The notes: generated from the letters alone by a model not told the origin. A stretch of 64,000 nucleotides of DNA from Luteimonas abyssi (GCF_001482195.1 NZ_KQ759763.1:225023-289022); one strand, 5' to 3'; counted from the first letter of the stretch, positions 45,736 to 54,842 are shown. A program made the numbers and translations.

Positions 45736-47352
45736 ATGTACTCGATCGAGATCGTCCTGTTGATGCTGCTGCTGGTCCTGGCCAGCGGGTATCTCGCGCG
45801 CCTGTTGCCGTGGCTGCCGTTGCCGCTGGTGCAGATCGGGTTCGGCGCGCTGGTCGCGGCCGGGTTCCAGGAAGGCGTGCAGCTCGATCCGCAGGTGTTC
45901 TTCCTGCTGTTCCTGCCGCCGCTGCTGTTTCTGGATGGCTGGCGCATTCCCAAGACCGGCCTGTTCCGCGATCGTGGGCCGATCCTGGCGCTCGCGCTCG
46001 GCCTGGTGGTCTTCACCGTGCTCGGCATGGGGCTGCTGCTGCATGCGCTGATCCCCGCGTTGCCGCTGGCGGTCGCGTTCGCGCTGGCGGCGGTGGTGTC
46101 GCCGACCGACCCGGTGGCGTTGTCGTCGATCACCGCCCGCGCGCCGCTGCCGCCGCGGCTGCGGCATATCCTCGAGGGCGAATCGCTGCTCAACGATGCC
46201 TCGGGACTGGTCTGCTTCCGGTTCGCGGTGGCGGCGGCACTGACCGGCGGCTTCTCGCTGCTGTCGGCATCGGCCACGTTCGTCTGGCTGGCCATCGGCG
46301 GGGTGGGCTGCGGCGTGGCGATCACGGTGGCGGCCAACCGCGTGCACGCACGGCTGTCGCGCCGCCAGGGTGAGGAGGCGGGCATGCCGATCCTGCTCAG
46401 CGTGTTGATCCCGTTCGGCGCCTACCTGCTGGCCGAGCGTATCGGCGCCTCGGGCATCCTGGCCGCCGTGGCGGCGGGCATCACCATGAGCTACGTGGAG
46501 CTCAGCGGCCGTGCGCTGGCGACCACCCGCGTCCAGCGGGCGGCCGTCTGGGACATGCTGCAGTTCGCGCTCAACGGCATCATCTTCGTGCTGCTGGGCG
46601 AACAATTGCCCGGCATCCTGGCGCGTGCCGCCGCACACCACGCGCTGGGACAGCTCGCGCTGTATGCGTTGGCGGTGAACCTGGGCCTGGTCGCGCTGCG
46701 GCTGGTCTGGGTGTGGGCCACGTTGCGCCTGCTGACGGTGCGCGCCAAGCGCAACGGGACCGCTGCGTCGGGCACGGGCGGGCGGGCGGCCATCGTGGCC
46801 GGCACGTTGGCCGGCGTGCGCGGTGCGATCACCCTGGCCGGTGTGCTCAGCCTGCCGCTGGTACTGGCCGACGGTACGCCGTTCCCCGGCCGCGACCTGG
46901 CCGTCTTTCTCGCCGCATCGGTGATCCTGTGGTCGCTGCTGGTGGCGAGCGTCTGCCTGCCGTGGCTGGCCGGTCGCGTCCACGTGCCGGCGGAGCCGGA
47001 GTTGCAGCGCGCCGAAGATGCCGCGCGCCTGGCCGCTGCCCGGGCCGGTGTGCAGGCGGTGGAACGGGCGCAGACCGCGCTGCCCGAAGCGCGCCGGGAT
47101 CCCGACCTGTACGCCCAGGCCGCGGTCCGTGTCATGGCGCTCTACGACGAGCGGCTGAAGCGTGACGGCAGCAATGGGCTCGACGCCGATGTGCTGCGGC
47201 GCGCCGATGCCGCCGAGCGCGGTCTGCGCCTGGCCGGCTTGCAGGCCGAGCGCGATTGCCTGTTCGACCTGGCCCGTCATCGGCACATCTCCGATGAGCT
47301 GGCGCGACATCTGGTACGCGAGATCGATCTGCTGGAAGCGCGTTACCGCTAG
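45736..47352 (+). CDS. CPA1-type Na+/H+ antiporter
   Basis: 538-residue membrane antiporter with ~12 helices and a C-terminal hydrophilic tail (~residues 430-538). Key motifs are VSPTDPVALSSITARAPLP with the TDP pair, EGESLLNDASGLV (the ESLLNDA motif) and TLAGVRGAITLAGVLSLPL, as in bacterial CPA1 proteins. It exchanges Na+ or K+ for H+ across the inner membrane. The ATG at 45736 is preferred; the frame is open from a GTG 14 codons earlier. A weak terminator follows. Confidence 0.92.
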   Translation: MYSIEIVLLMLLLVLASGYLARLLPWLPLPLVQIGFGALVAAGFQEGVQLDPQVFFLLFLPPLLFLDGWRIPKTGLFRDRGPILALALGLVVFTVLGMGLLLHALIPALPLAVAFALAAVVSPTDPVALSSITARAPLPPRLRHILEGESLLNDASGLVCFRFAVAAALTGGFSLLSASATFVWLAIGGVGCGVAITVAANRVHARLSRRQGEEAGMPILLSVLIPFGAYLLAERIGASGILAAVAAGITMSYVELSGRALATTRVQRAAVWDMLQFALNGIIFVLLGEQLPGILARAAAHHALGQLALYALAVNLGLVALRLVWVWATLRLLTVRAKRNGTAASGTGGRAAIVAGTLAGVRGAITLAGVLSLPLVLADGTPFPGRDLAVFLAASVILWSLLVASVCLPWLAGRVHVPAEPELQRAEDAARLAAARAGVQAVERAQTALPEARRDPDLYAQAAVRVMALYDERLKRDGSNGLDADVLRRADAAERGLRLAGLQAERDCLFDLARHRHISDELARHLVREIDLLEARYR

Positions 47353-47416
47353 TGGACGCATCGCGGGTCCGATACCGACCGGCGTTTTCACGCATCGCCG
47401 ACGCCTGTGAACAGGC

Positions 47417-47448
47417 ACGCAACCCCGGTTCGTCCGGGCCGCGTTTTT
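47417..47448 (+). terminator. Possible terminator downstream of the antiporter
   Basis: An imperfect stem (ACGC/GCGT at the base and CCCGG 47424-47428 with CCGGG 47434-47438) ends in five Ts (47444-47448), 65 nt beyond the antiporter stop. Confidence 0.35.
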
Positions 47449-47523
47449 CACCGCCCCGTGCGCGAAGCGTACCGAGACTTCGCGCCACCCGGGTATCAGC
47501 CCGATCAGACAGGAATCCGACCG

Positions 47524-47967
47524 ATGAAGATTCGTCCCATGAAGCGTCCGATCGCCCGCTCGCTGCTGCTGGCGCTCGCGCTCGGTGCCGCCGTCGGCGT
47601 GCAGGCCCAGGACACCATGACCGAGGTGCAGGTCCGCAGCGCGCTGGAGGCGCAGGGGTACTCGCAGGTCAGCGACATCAAGTTCGAGCACGGCCTGTGG
47701 TCGGCCGACGTGCGCAGCGCCGACGGCAGCGAGCTCGACGTCCATGTCGATCCCGCCAGCGGCGAGGTCTATCCCGACAATGCCGTCGCCAACATCACCG
47801 CCAACGAGGTGCAGGCACAGCTGTCGGCGGCGGGCTATACCCATATCGAGGATGTCGAGTTCGACGACGGCATCTGGAAGGCCGAAGCCCGCAACCCGCA
47901 AGGGCAGAAAATGAATCTGCGGCTGGCGCCGACCGACGGTCGCATCCTGCACGAGCGGGCAGACTGA
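47524..47967 (+). CDS. Exported PepSY-domain protein
   Basis: 147-residue exported protein, signal peptide MKIRPMKRPIARSLLLALAL...QA. Two PepSY-like repeats follow (VQVRSALEAQGYSQVSDIKF and ANEVQAQLSAAGYTHIEDVE), each ending in an (A/L)D or EAR-NP-strand. PepSY domains often inhibit peptidases or tune sensors at the cell surface. The ATG at 47524 has AGGA about 9 nt upstream. A long hairpin lies just downstream. Confidence 0.87.
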   Translation: MKIRPMKRPIARSLLLALALGAAVGVQAQDTMTEVQVRSALEAQGYSQVSDIKFEHGLWSADVRSADGSELDVHVDPASGEVYPDNAVANITANEVQAQLSAAGYTHIEDVEFDDGIWKAEARNPQGQKMNLRLAPTDGRILHERAD

Positions 47968-47996
47968 GCATCGCGTTCGCGCCTTCGGGACCCATC

Positions 47997-48028
47997 CGAC
48001 GACGCCCGGCCGATGCCGGGCGTCGTCG
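47997..48028 (+). terminator. Terminator downstream of the PepSY gene
   Basis: A perfect 14-bp stem (CGACGACGCCCGGC, 47997-48010, pairing with 48015-48028) with loop CGAT, 30 nt after the stop. It is followed by TGTT, not a full T-run. Confidence 0.65.
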
Positions 48029-48232
48029 TGTTCGAACTGTGCGGACCGACGGGGCATCGTCATGGACCGATGACGCGCCACGCCAGTGCAGGACCGCAGC
48101 CATCGCCTCGTGCAAGCACGCGGGAAGAAGGCCTGGCGTCGACGTGCGGACGCGCGCCGCGCGGCCACGCTCACCGACGCTCGACCCCGCGCCTGCGACG
48201 CTGGCGGTCCCGACCCATTCCGCATCGCGCCC

Positions 48233-49546
48233 ATGTCCGAGACCGAAGCTGCCGACCTTTTCGATGAAGCCTGGACCCGCGTCGCGGCCACCGCCGAGCG
48301 CATCGGCACTCATCCCGACGTGCTCAAGGTGCTGCATTACCCCAAGCAGACGGTCGCGGCCAACCTGCTGATCCGTTGCGACGATGCATCGCTGGCGGCG
48401 TTCAAGGCCTGGCGCTGCCGGTACAACGACGCGCTCGGCCCGACCAAGGGCGGCATTCGCTTCCACCCCGGCAGCAGCATGCGCGAGGTCATGGCGCTGT
48501 CGCTGTGGATGACGCTCAAGTGCGCACTGGTCGACATTCCCTACGGCGGCGGCAAGGGGGCGGTGTGCGTGGACCCGAAGAACCTGTCCGACACCGAGCG
48601 CCAGCGACTGGCGCACGCCTATACCCGCGCCTTCGCCGACGTCATCGGCCCGGATCGCGATATTCCGGCGCCCGACGTGGCGACCGACGAGCGGGTGATG
48701 GCGTGGATCGCCGACGAGTACGCGCGCCTGTGCCGGGTGCCCGAGCCGGCCGTGGTGACCGGCAAACCGGTGGCCTATGGCGGCATCGAGGGTCGTACCG
48801 GTGCGACCGGCGCCGGAGGGCAACTCGTGCTGGAAACGCTGGCCCAGTCGCTCGGCCTGCCGCAACGCTGGCGGGTGGCGGTGCACGGCTTCGGCAATGC
48901 CGGCGGCGAGATCGCCGAGCGCCTGCATGCGCGTGGGCATCGCATCGTGGCGGCCGGCGACCGGGGCGGCGCGGTGCTGAGCGCGGGCGGCCTGGATGTG
49001 CCGGCACTGCGCGACGCCAAGCGTCGCCACGGCAGCGTGCGCGCCGCCGAGGTGGAGGGCGTGCGCCGGCGCCGCGACGGCGATGCCGTGCTCGGCGTGG
49101 ATTGCGACGTGCTGGTGCTGGCCGCGATGCAGGACACGTTGACCGGCGACAATGCCGGCGATGTCCGTGCGCGCGTCGTGCTCGAACTCGCCAACGGACC
49201 GACCACCCCCGCGGCCGACCGCACGCTCGCCGCGGCCGGCGTCGCGGTGATCCCGGACCTGCTCGCGAATGCGGGTGGCGTGGTGGTGTCCTATTGCGAG
49301 TGGCTGCAGAACCGCAGCCGCGAACGCTGGACCGCCGAGCGGGTCCGCGAGCGCCTGGAGGCGGTCATGCGGTCGGCCGCCGGACGCACGCTGGCGGCGA
49401 GCGAGGCGGAAGGATTGACCCTGCGCGACGCCGCCCACGCGCTGGCATTGCGCCGGCTGGAGGCGGCCATCCTGGCGACGGCACCGGTATCGCCATCGGA
49501 CCATGCCGAGGCGCCCGGTCGCCGCGGTCGCGCGAAACGACGTTGA
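48233..49546 (+). CDS. Glu/Leu/Phe/Val dehydrogenase
   Basis: 437-residue amino-acid dehydrogenase. Substrate lysines appear as K72 (GPTKGGIRFHP), K96 (MTLKCALVDI) and K108 (PYGGGKGAV), and the Rossmann motif is VHGFGNAGGEIAERL around residue 215. The order matches bacterial glutamate dehydrogenases with GDH-type dimerisation and NAD(P) domains. It interconverts glutamate (or branched amino acids) and the 2-oxo acid. The tail RRGRAKRR is basic. No ribosome site is obvious at 48233, but similarity starts there. Confidence 0.93.
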   Translation: MSETEAADLFDEAWTRVAATAERIGTHPDVLKVLHYPKQTVAANLLIRCDDASLAAFKAWRCRYNDALGPTKGGIRFHPGSSMREVMALSLWMTLKCALVDIPYGGGKGAVCVDPKNLSDTERQRLAHAYTRAFADVIGPDRDIPAPDVATDERVMAWIADEYARLCRVPEPAVVTGKPVAYGGIEGRTGATGAGGQLVLETLAQSLGLPQRWRVAVHGFGNAGGEIAERLHARGHRIVAAGDRGGAVLSAGGLDVPALRDAKRRHGSVRAAEVEGVRRRRDGDAVLGVDCDVLVLAAMQDTLTGDNAGDVRARVVLELANGPTTPAADRTLAAAGVAVIPDLLANAGGVVVSYCEWLQNRSRERWTAERVRERLEAVMRSAAGRTLAASEAEGLTLRDAAHALALRRLEAAILATAPVSPSDHAEAPGRRGRAKRR

Positions 49547-49578
49547 TCGAGGCCGTCGCGGCAGCCGCTGCCGCGCGA

Positions 49579-50307
49579 TCAGCGCCGCGTGCCGCGCATC
49601 CGCAGCCGGACGGTCTGCAGGCCGAGCACGAGGGCCACCGCCAGGGCCGCCCATCCCGCCACGGCCACCTGTCCACGACCCGCCAGCGCCACGGTCACGC
49701 CGATCAATCCCCACGCCGCTGCTGCCGCGTAGGCCGCATCGCCGCGCATGCGGCGATGGACCGCCAGCACGAACACGGCGATAGCCGCCAGCAGCGCCAG
49801 GTTCCCGCCCAGCGCCACCTCGCCGGGCGGCATCGCGCCCGCACCGATGAGCGCCTGGCCGATGTTGAGGAACGCGGCCACCGACAGCCAGCCCGCATGC
49901 AGGGCGAGGGCGGTGCGGGTCCAGAGATCGGCCCCGCCCCGCGCTGCGACCGCTGCGGCCCAGAGCAGCGATGCGAGCGCGAGCAGGATCAGCGCCACGC
50001 AGATCCACAGCCATTCCTGTGCGTAGGCGGGCATCCACAGGGTGGTGCACGCGAAGCCGATCGCCGCGGCCGGCGCGATGCGCGCCAGCAACGCATCGTG
50101 CCGACGCGTGCCGGTGATCTGGCGGAGCGCGTAGACGATGTCGAGCAGGAAGATCAGGCTCCAGATCGAGAACGCGTAGCCGGCCGGCTGCAGTAGCAGC
50201 GGGTAGCGCGACGAGATCTCGGCCTGGTCCGGCCCGAAGGCGCCGGTCTGGGAAAGCCAGCCGACGATGGGCATGGCCAGGGCAGCGAGCAGCATGAGCA
50301 GGCGCAT
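49579..50307 (-). CDS. TspO/MBR-like integral membrane protein
   Basis: 242-residue membrane protein of about seven helices. The stretch ISSRYPLLLQPAGYAFSIWS followed by LIFLLDIVYALRQ resembles the TspO/MBR (tryptophan-rich) family and related membrane proteins. The size is larger than bacterial TspO, so it may be a relative of the longer eukaryotic-like form. Function unknown. Its stop lies 33 nt from that of the convergent dehydrogenase gene. Confidence 0.6.
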   Translation of the reverse strand: MRLLMLLAALAMPIVGWLSQTGAFGPDQAEISSRYPLLLQPAGYAFSIWSLIFLLDIVYALRQITGTRRHDALLARIAPAAAIGFACTTLWMPAYAQEWLWICVALILLALASLLWAAAVAARGGADLWTRTALALHAGWLSVAAFLNIGQALIGAGAMPPGEVALGGNLALLAAIAVFVLAVHRRMRGDAAYAAAAAWGLIGVTVALAGRGQVAVAGWAALAVALVLGLQTVRLRMRGTRR

Positions 50308-50579
50308 CGGTCGGTCCAGGAAAAACGGGTCGCCATCGTCTCGGGACCTGCGCGTGGACGTGGTGAAGGACCGGCGCTGCAGTGGCGTACCGGTTCACCC
50401 CCGGCGCGCACTGCGCCCGAGCGTGCCGGGTCCGAACGGTCGTATGCCGGTTCGGGGTCGCGGGGCCGGGCATCGGGGGACGACGTCGCGGGTCGCGCAT
50501 GATCGACGCCGCGGCCCGCCGCTGCCCGGCGTATCGGGCAGCAGACGGCTCGCGCTCACCTAACGCGCGACGCGCCCGG

Positions 50580-50666
50580 TCAACGGAGCCAGGCTGCGCC
50601 GATGGCCAGCGCGACCAATACCAGGCAGGCGACCGCGGCGATGCGACGGGTATGGCGGTGCATCAT
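50580..50666 (-). CDS. Possible 28-residue membrane peptide
   Basis: Open frame MMHRHTRRIAAVACLVLVAL plus eight more residues (AIGAAWLR): a basic head and one hydrophobic helix, with GAGG about 9 nt before the start. It lies 108 nt downstream of the ferric-reductase-like gene on the same strand. It could be a small membrane protein of that operon, or chance in GC-rich DNA. Confidence 0.4.
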   Translation of the reverse strand: MMHRHTRRIAAVACLVLVALAIGAAWLR

Positions 50667-50672
50667 CGGCCT

Positions 50673-50728
50673 GACCTCATTCGTGTGACCTCATGGGTGT
50701 GCCCTCGCTCGTGTGCGCTCATCGGTCT
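50673..50728. repeat. Four imperfect 14-bp tandem repeats
   Basis: Units GACCTCATTCGTGT, GACCTCATGGGTGT, GCCCTCGCTCGTGT and GCGCTCATCGGTCT lie head to tail between the small ORF and the ferric-reductase gene. The first two differ at only two positions; later ones diverge. The next ~40 nt continue the same CTCGTG-like theme loosely. Confidence 0.6.
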
Positions 50729-50774
50729 GTCGTCGCTCTCGTGCCCTCGCCGGCATGCGCCCGCCGGCGTGGCG

Positions 50775-52094
50775 TCAGACCATGTCGAACCGTTCGACAT
50801 ACAGGTTGCGTGCGGGGATGCCGCGGTCCAGCAGGACGGGTTCGACCGCATCCGCCATCGGGGGCGGACCGCAGACCCACGCCATCAGGCCCTCGATGTC
50901 GTCGGGCAGGTGGCGCGCCAGCAGATCCGCATCGAGATGGCCGGACTCGCCATCCCAGTCGTCGGGTGGGGACTCCAGCACGTGCACCAGGGTCAACGGC
51001 AGCTCGCGCGCGAGCGCTTCCAGCTCGTCCCGGGCGATGACGCTGTCCCAGTCGCTGCTGGCATAGAACAGCCAGACCGGTTCGTGCGCGCCGCGCTGGC
51101 GGGCGGTGCGCAGCATCGACAGGAACGGCGTGATGCCGACCCCGCCGGCCACGAAGATCGCGCCGCGCGGCGCGAAACCGGGATGCCAGGTGAAGACGCC
51201 GTAGGGCCCTTCCAGCCAGGCGCGCGTCCCGGTCTCGAGGTGTTTGAGGCTGCAGGTGAAGTCGCCGGCCGCCTTGATCGTGAACGCCAGTTCGGTGTCT
51301 CCGGCCGCCGAGGTCATCGAGAACGGGTGCTGTTGCAGCGTCCAAGGGGTCTCGCCCAGCGTCAGCCAGGCGAACTGGCCGGGCACGAAGGCCATGCCGG
51401 CATGACCGTCCGGCCGCAGCCGCAGCGTGGTCGCGGCGTCGCGCTCCGCCGTCACGCCGACCACGGTCCAGGGACGCCGGCGCGCACGTTTCGGACGGAC
51501 CAGCCGGCTCTCGACGATCAACCACAGGCTGGCGCCGACCAGCATCAGCAGCGTGGCCTTCTTCCAAAGCGGCGCGGTGTAATGATCGACCATCAGCGCA
51601 TGGCCAAGGCCCAGGCTCACCACGAACAGCGCCAGCACGCCGTGCAGCAGGCGCCAGCGCTCGTAGTCGAGTCCGAAGCGCAGGCGCCAGAGGGAAGTGA
51701 CCAACAGCAGGGTCGTGGCCGCCAGGACCGCCCACAGCGACAGCGCGCGCAGCAGCTGGTCGCGCGGGTCCAGATAGGCCAGCAATGCGGGATCGGCGGC
51801 GAACATGGTCAGCGGATGCGCCAGCACCAGCGCCCAGGCGAACTCGCCCGCACGTCGGTGGAAGCGCAACAGATCGTCCTGGGCGAACCCGCGCGCGAAC
51901 CAGCGCTGCCGCCCCGAGATCACCGATTGCGCCGCCAGCATGCCCAGGCCGAGGAATCCCAGCATCGCGGCGACCTCCTGCAGGCGCGTGCGGAACGCCG
52001 GCGCCTCGCCGCCGATCGCGACCAGCACCGGCAACAGCGCCAGCACCATGTAGGCCAGCAGCCATGCCGACGCACGCAGCCATCCGAGATTCAT
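50775..52094 (-). CDS. Ferric-reductase-like transmembrane flavoprotein
   Basis: 439-residue protein. The N-terminal half has six helices with histidines suited to heme (LLRFHRRAGEFAWALVLAHP; LLHGVLALFVVSLGLGHALM), the C-terminal half is a ferredoxin-NADP-reductase module with an FAD site (QQHPFSMTS), VAGGVGITPFLSMLR, and the NAD site VCGPPPM. It probably moves electrons across the inner membrane to iron, copper or another acceptor. Its ATG (52092-52094) overlaps the ctaG stop as ATGA, so the two are translationally coupled; a role in copper or heme supply for oxidases is plausible but not shown. Confidence 0.9.
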   Translation of the reverse strand: MNLGWLRASAWLLAYMVLALLPVLVAIGGEAPAFRTRLQEVAAMLGFLGLGMLAAQSVISGRQRWFARGFAQDDLLRFHRRAGEFAWALVLAHPLTMFAADPALLAYLDPRDQLLRALSLWAVLAATTLLLVTSLWRLRFGLDYERWRLLHGVLALFVVSLGLGHALMVDHYTAPLWKKATLLMLVGASLWLIVESRLVRPKRARRRPWTVVGVTAERDAATTLRLRPDGHAGMAFVPGQFAWLTLGETPWTLQQHPFSMTSAAGDTELAFTIKAAGDFTCSLKHLETGTRAWLEGPYGVFTWHPGFAPRGAIFVAGGVGITPFLSMLRTARQRGAHEPVWLFYASSDWDSVIARDELEALARELPLTLVHVLESPPDDWDGESGHLDADLLARHLPDDIEGLMAWVCGPPPMADAVEPVLLDRGIPARNLYVERFDMV

Positions 52095-52999
52095 GGCGTG
52101 CGCTCCGGGGCCGGCGTGCGCCGCGCGCTCCGCCGCAGCCCTTGCCACAGCAGCCACAGCGCGCCAATCAGATACGGAATGCAGCTCGGCACCCACATCA
52201 GGATGCCGGCCAGTTGCTGGTCGGCCAGCGGGGCCAGACCGATGTCCGGTGCGCGCGCGGCGTAGACGGGATACAGGGCACGTGGCGCGAACGTCAGCAA
52301 TGCGCCCAGGAAGCCCATCTGCATCATCACCGCCAGCAATGCGACCACGCCGCCGCCGGCCCCGGTCTGCGGCTCGCGCAGGCGACGCCAGGCCGCAGAC
52401 CAGAACCACACGCCGGCGAGCAGGAACGAGCTGTGCATCAGGTGATGCAGCGCTTCATGGGCGAGCACCGCCTCGAGTGCGCCCGGCAGGTGCCAGGCCC
52501 ACATCACCGCGCTGTGCGCGATCGCCGCCGGCGCCAGCCAGTCCGACACCCGCGACAACGGCCGATGCAGTGCGGCGTGCAACGCACCCGACCAACGCCG
52601 CGGCAGCGCGTATGCCACGACCGCGAACGGCTTGCCGGCCAGCACCAGCGGCGGCACCACCGCCAGCAGCGCCATGTGCTGGGCCATGTGCGCGGCCAGC
52701 GACCACGCACCGAACGCGTCCAGCGGCCAGATGGTCGCCAACGCCATGACCGCCATCCCCGACCAGAACGCGAGCACGCCGCCCGGGCCCACGCCGCGCC
52801 CGTATCCCGCCTGCCGCCACAGCCGGCGCAGGCCCACGGCGTACAGCAAGGCCAGCAATCCGAAGGGCACGAGCACCATCGGCGACAGCGTCCAGGCCTC
52901 GGCGAGCGCGGGCGGATGTGCGTGGTCGGCGTGCGCGTGCGCGGCAGCTGGCAGCATGGCCAGCGCCACGGTCGCGAGGCATCGGGGGCGGATCGACAT
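52091..52999 (-). CDS. ctaG: Cytochrome c oxidase assembly factor CtaG (caa3 type)
   Basis: 302-residue membrane protein with ~7 helices and many histidines suited to copper binding. The N-terminus has a signal-like segment and an AHAHADHAHPP cluster, and the helices carry AAHMAQHMALLAVVPPLVLA and HHLMHSSFLLAG. This is the caa3_CtaG family, which helps insert copper into cytochrome oxidase. It is not next to the oxidase operon 3 kb away but overlaps the ferric-reductase gene by 4 nt, suggesting one transcript. The ATG at 52999 has no strong ribosome site. Confidence 0.93.
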   Translation of the reverse strand: MSIRPRCLATVALAMLPAAAHAHADHAHPPALAEAWTLSPMVLVPFGLLALLYAVGLRRLWRQAGYGRGVGPGGVLAFWSGMAVMALATIWPLDAFGAWSLAAHMAQHMALLAVVPPLVLAGKPFAVVAYALPRRWSGALHAALHRPLSRVSDWLAPAAIAHSAVMWAWHLPGALEAVLAHEALHHLMHSSFLLAGVWFWSAAWRRLREPQTGAGGGVVALLAVMMQMGFLGALLTFAPRALYPVYAARAPDIGLAPLADQQLAGILMWVPSCIPYLIGALWLLWQGLRRSARRTPAPERTP

Positions 53000-53293
53000 G
53001 TCGCGACGCTAGCAGGGCGGGTGCAGCGTCCGTGTCGACGTGGAGGCGTGAACCCGGGAATTTCGTCGCCCGCCCTCCACAAGGAACGGCCAGCAGCGGC
53101 CGGGCATGGCAGCGGAGATGGCGCCTCCACACCCGCGCGGCGGCCGGTCGTCTACGGTGTCCTGCCGGGTGCAGAGATACTCTGACGCCTGCGGATGTGT
53201 GGGCGACCGCGCGCCTGCCGCGCGGCTCGACCGATGCACGGACACGGACGGCGACACGGCTTCGCCGCGGATCACGAGGGTGTTGGAGATCGC

Positions 53294-53749
53294 ATGTACT
53301 TCTGGCTCAAGTTCTTCCACATCGCCGCGATGGCCGTCTGGTTCACCGGCCTGTTCTTTCTGCCGCGGCTGTTCGTGTCCCATCAGCGCGGCAGCGCCGA
53401 CGGCACCGAGCGCTTCTTCAACCCGGTCGCCAACACCCTGTTCTTCTGGATCATGACCCCGGCGGCGATCGTCACCATCGCGCTCGGCCTGATCCTGATC
53501 GCCTGGATTCCCTCCGGCGCGTGGCTGGTGCTCAAGCTGATGGTCGTCGCTGTCGCCGTGCTGTTCCACCTCTACTTCGGGCTGCTGCTGTACGAGCTGG
53601 GCAAGGGCAACGACCGCCACGGCCCGCTGTTCTATCGCGTCCTCGGCTGGGTGCCGCTGGTGCTGCTGCTCGCCATCGCCGCCCTCACCGCGGGCAAGTT
53701 GCAGACAGTGGGAGACCTGCCGCCGCCGCCGGTGCATGCGTCACCATAA
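53294..53749 (+). CDS. HemJ/CopD-like membrane protein
   Basis: 151-residue membrane protein with four helices. The first helix segment HIAAMAVWFTGLFFLPRLFV carries His9 and Arg25, then His30, Lys81 and His92 lie in later helices, the pattern of the HemJ (UPF0093) family of protoporphyrinogen oxidase-like proteins and the related CopD-like proteins. The usual family motif is WFAGLFYLPRLFVYH. HemJ would complete the heme pathway for the nearby oxidases, but a copper role is possible. The ATG has GGAG close upstream (ttggagatcgc). Confidence 0.75.
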   Translation: MYFWLKFFHIAAMAVWFTGLFFLPRLFVSHQRGSADGTERFFNPVANTLFFWIMTPAAIVTIALGLILIAWIPSGAWLVLKLMVVAVAVLFHLYFGLLLYELGKGNDRHGPLFYRVLGWVPLVLLLAIAALTAGKLQTVGDLPPPPVHASP

Positions 53750-53915
53750 CTAGTGTTTGAATGATCGATACTCGATCCCGTGGACCGAGGCTTCGGGGCC
53801 AGGCGTGAGCAGCTGTGGGACGCAAGGTGGGGCGGTCCAGGCGCGAATCGGTCCCTGCGTCGTCCACAGCAGGCGTTGCCCGGCCGAGGTGGCTGTAGGT
53901 GCGAAAGGTGAAACC

Positions 53916-53958
53916 GGGATCAGGGTGCCCTTTCTATGTCGAAGTGCACCCTGACCCC
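53916..53958. repeat. REP-like palindrome at the 3' end of the AraC gene
   Basis: Arms GGGATCAGGGTGC (53916-53928) and GCACCCTGACCCC (53946-53958) pair in 12 of 13 positions around a 17-nt loop. On the minus strand the sequence reads GGGGTCAGGGTGCAC..., close to the REP units linked to RAYT-type transposases that carry GGGGTCAGAGTGCAC. One copy only was seen in the window. The TAG stop of the AraC gene lies in its loop. Confidence 0.6.
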
Positions 53959-54842
53959 TGTTCCGGCGTCACGATGTCATTTCTCGGAGATTCTCCGAAC
54001 GCGCGTTTGTACTCGCGATGAAACTGGGACACGCTTCCGTAGCCGACCGTGTAGGCCACCTGAGCAATGTTGCCGGGATGCTCGGCAAGCAGGGAGCGCG
54101 CCTCCAGCAGCCGCATCTGCTTCTGGTATTGCAGCGGCGTCATCGAGGTCAGCGCCTTGAAATGCTGGTAGAACGATGCTGGGCTCATCGCGGCTGCCGC
54201 AGCAAGCGTCTCCATCCGGATCGGTTGCTGATAGTGCTGCCGTAAGGCGTGCACGGCTTCGAGTACGCGCCGAACGGCACCTTTGGCAAACACCAGGCCA
54301 CGCACGTCCTGTGCCTGCGGGCCGGAAAGCATCCAGTAGCAGAGTTCGCGCAGGATCAGCGGCTGGATGGCCGCAATGGCTTCCGGTTTCTTCGCAAGCG
54401 CAAGCAGCCGGGTCAGGCAATCCATGACCTCCGCCGGGCAGTCATACACGAAGATTCCGCCGCCTCTGCCCGGCGATATCGCCGGCGGCGGCGATGTCAT
54501 CGTGTCCGCCGCATCACGCATTGGCGCGAAATCGAGCTCCAGGGCAAGCCCCAGGTATGGTTCGGCCGGGCTGGCGCGCGTGACACTGGCAAATGCGGGC
54601 ACGTCGATGCCGACCACCAATGCCTGGCCATCGGCATACCGGAAGACGCGCTCGCCAACGGACACCTGCTTGGTCCCCTGGATCGCGATGGCTAGCACTG
54701 GCTTATAGAGCACCTGCATCGGCAGGGACTGGTTCTCGGAGCGGATGACGGTCAGGCCCGGCAACACGGTTCTCGCCACACCGTCCTTGCCCGGATGATC
54801 CCTCAGCGCCGCTTCCACGGAACGCTTTAACGCGGTGAACAT
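53934..54842 (-). CDS. AraC-family regulator (AraC_N type) of the GST cassette
   Basis: 302-residue regulator of the same subfamily as the one at 2683-3705. It has an AraC_N domain (VLYKPVLAIAIQGTKQVSVG) and the AraC helix-turn-helix pair (METLAAAAAMSPASFYQHFK and IAQVAYTVGYGSVSQFHREY). The ATG has GAGGAG seven nt upstream. The last ~9 residues (EQGSGCTST) are encoded by a REP-like palindrome, so the native C-terminus may have been replaced. Divergent from the GST gene across 183 bp, which it probably controls. Its codons are less G/C-extreme than the neighbours. Confidence 0.9.
   Translation of the reverse strand: MFTALKRSVEAALRDHPGKDGVARTVLPGLTVIRSENQSLPMQVLYKPVLAIAIQGTKQVSVGERVFRYADGQALVVGIDVPAFASVTRASPAEPYLGLALELDFAPMRDAADTMTSPPPAISPGRGGGIFVYDCPAEVMDCLTRLLALAKKPEAIAAIQPLILRELCYWMLSGPQAQDVRGLVFAKGAVRRVLEAVHALRQHYQQPIRMETLAAAAAMSPASFYQHFKALTSMTPLQYQKQMRLLEARSLLAEHPGNIAQVAYTVGYGSVSQFHREYKRAFGESPRNDIVTPEQGSGCTST

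Noticed and set aside
45667..48309. Long minus-strand frame opposite the antiporter and PepSY genes
   Set aside because: The plus-strand genes carry family motifs; the minus frame has only low-complexity Gln/Arg/His stretches.
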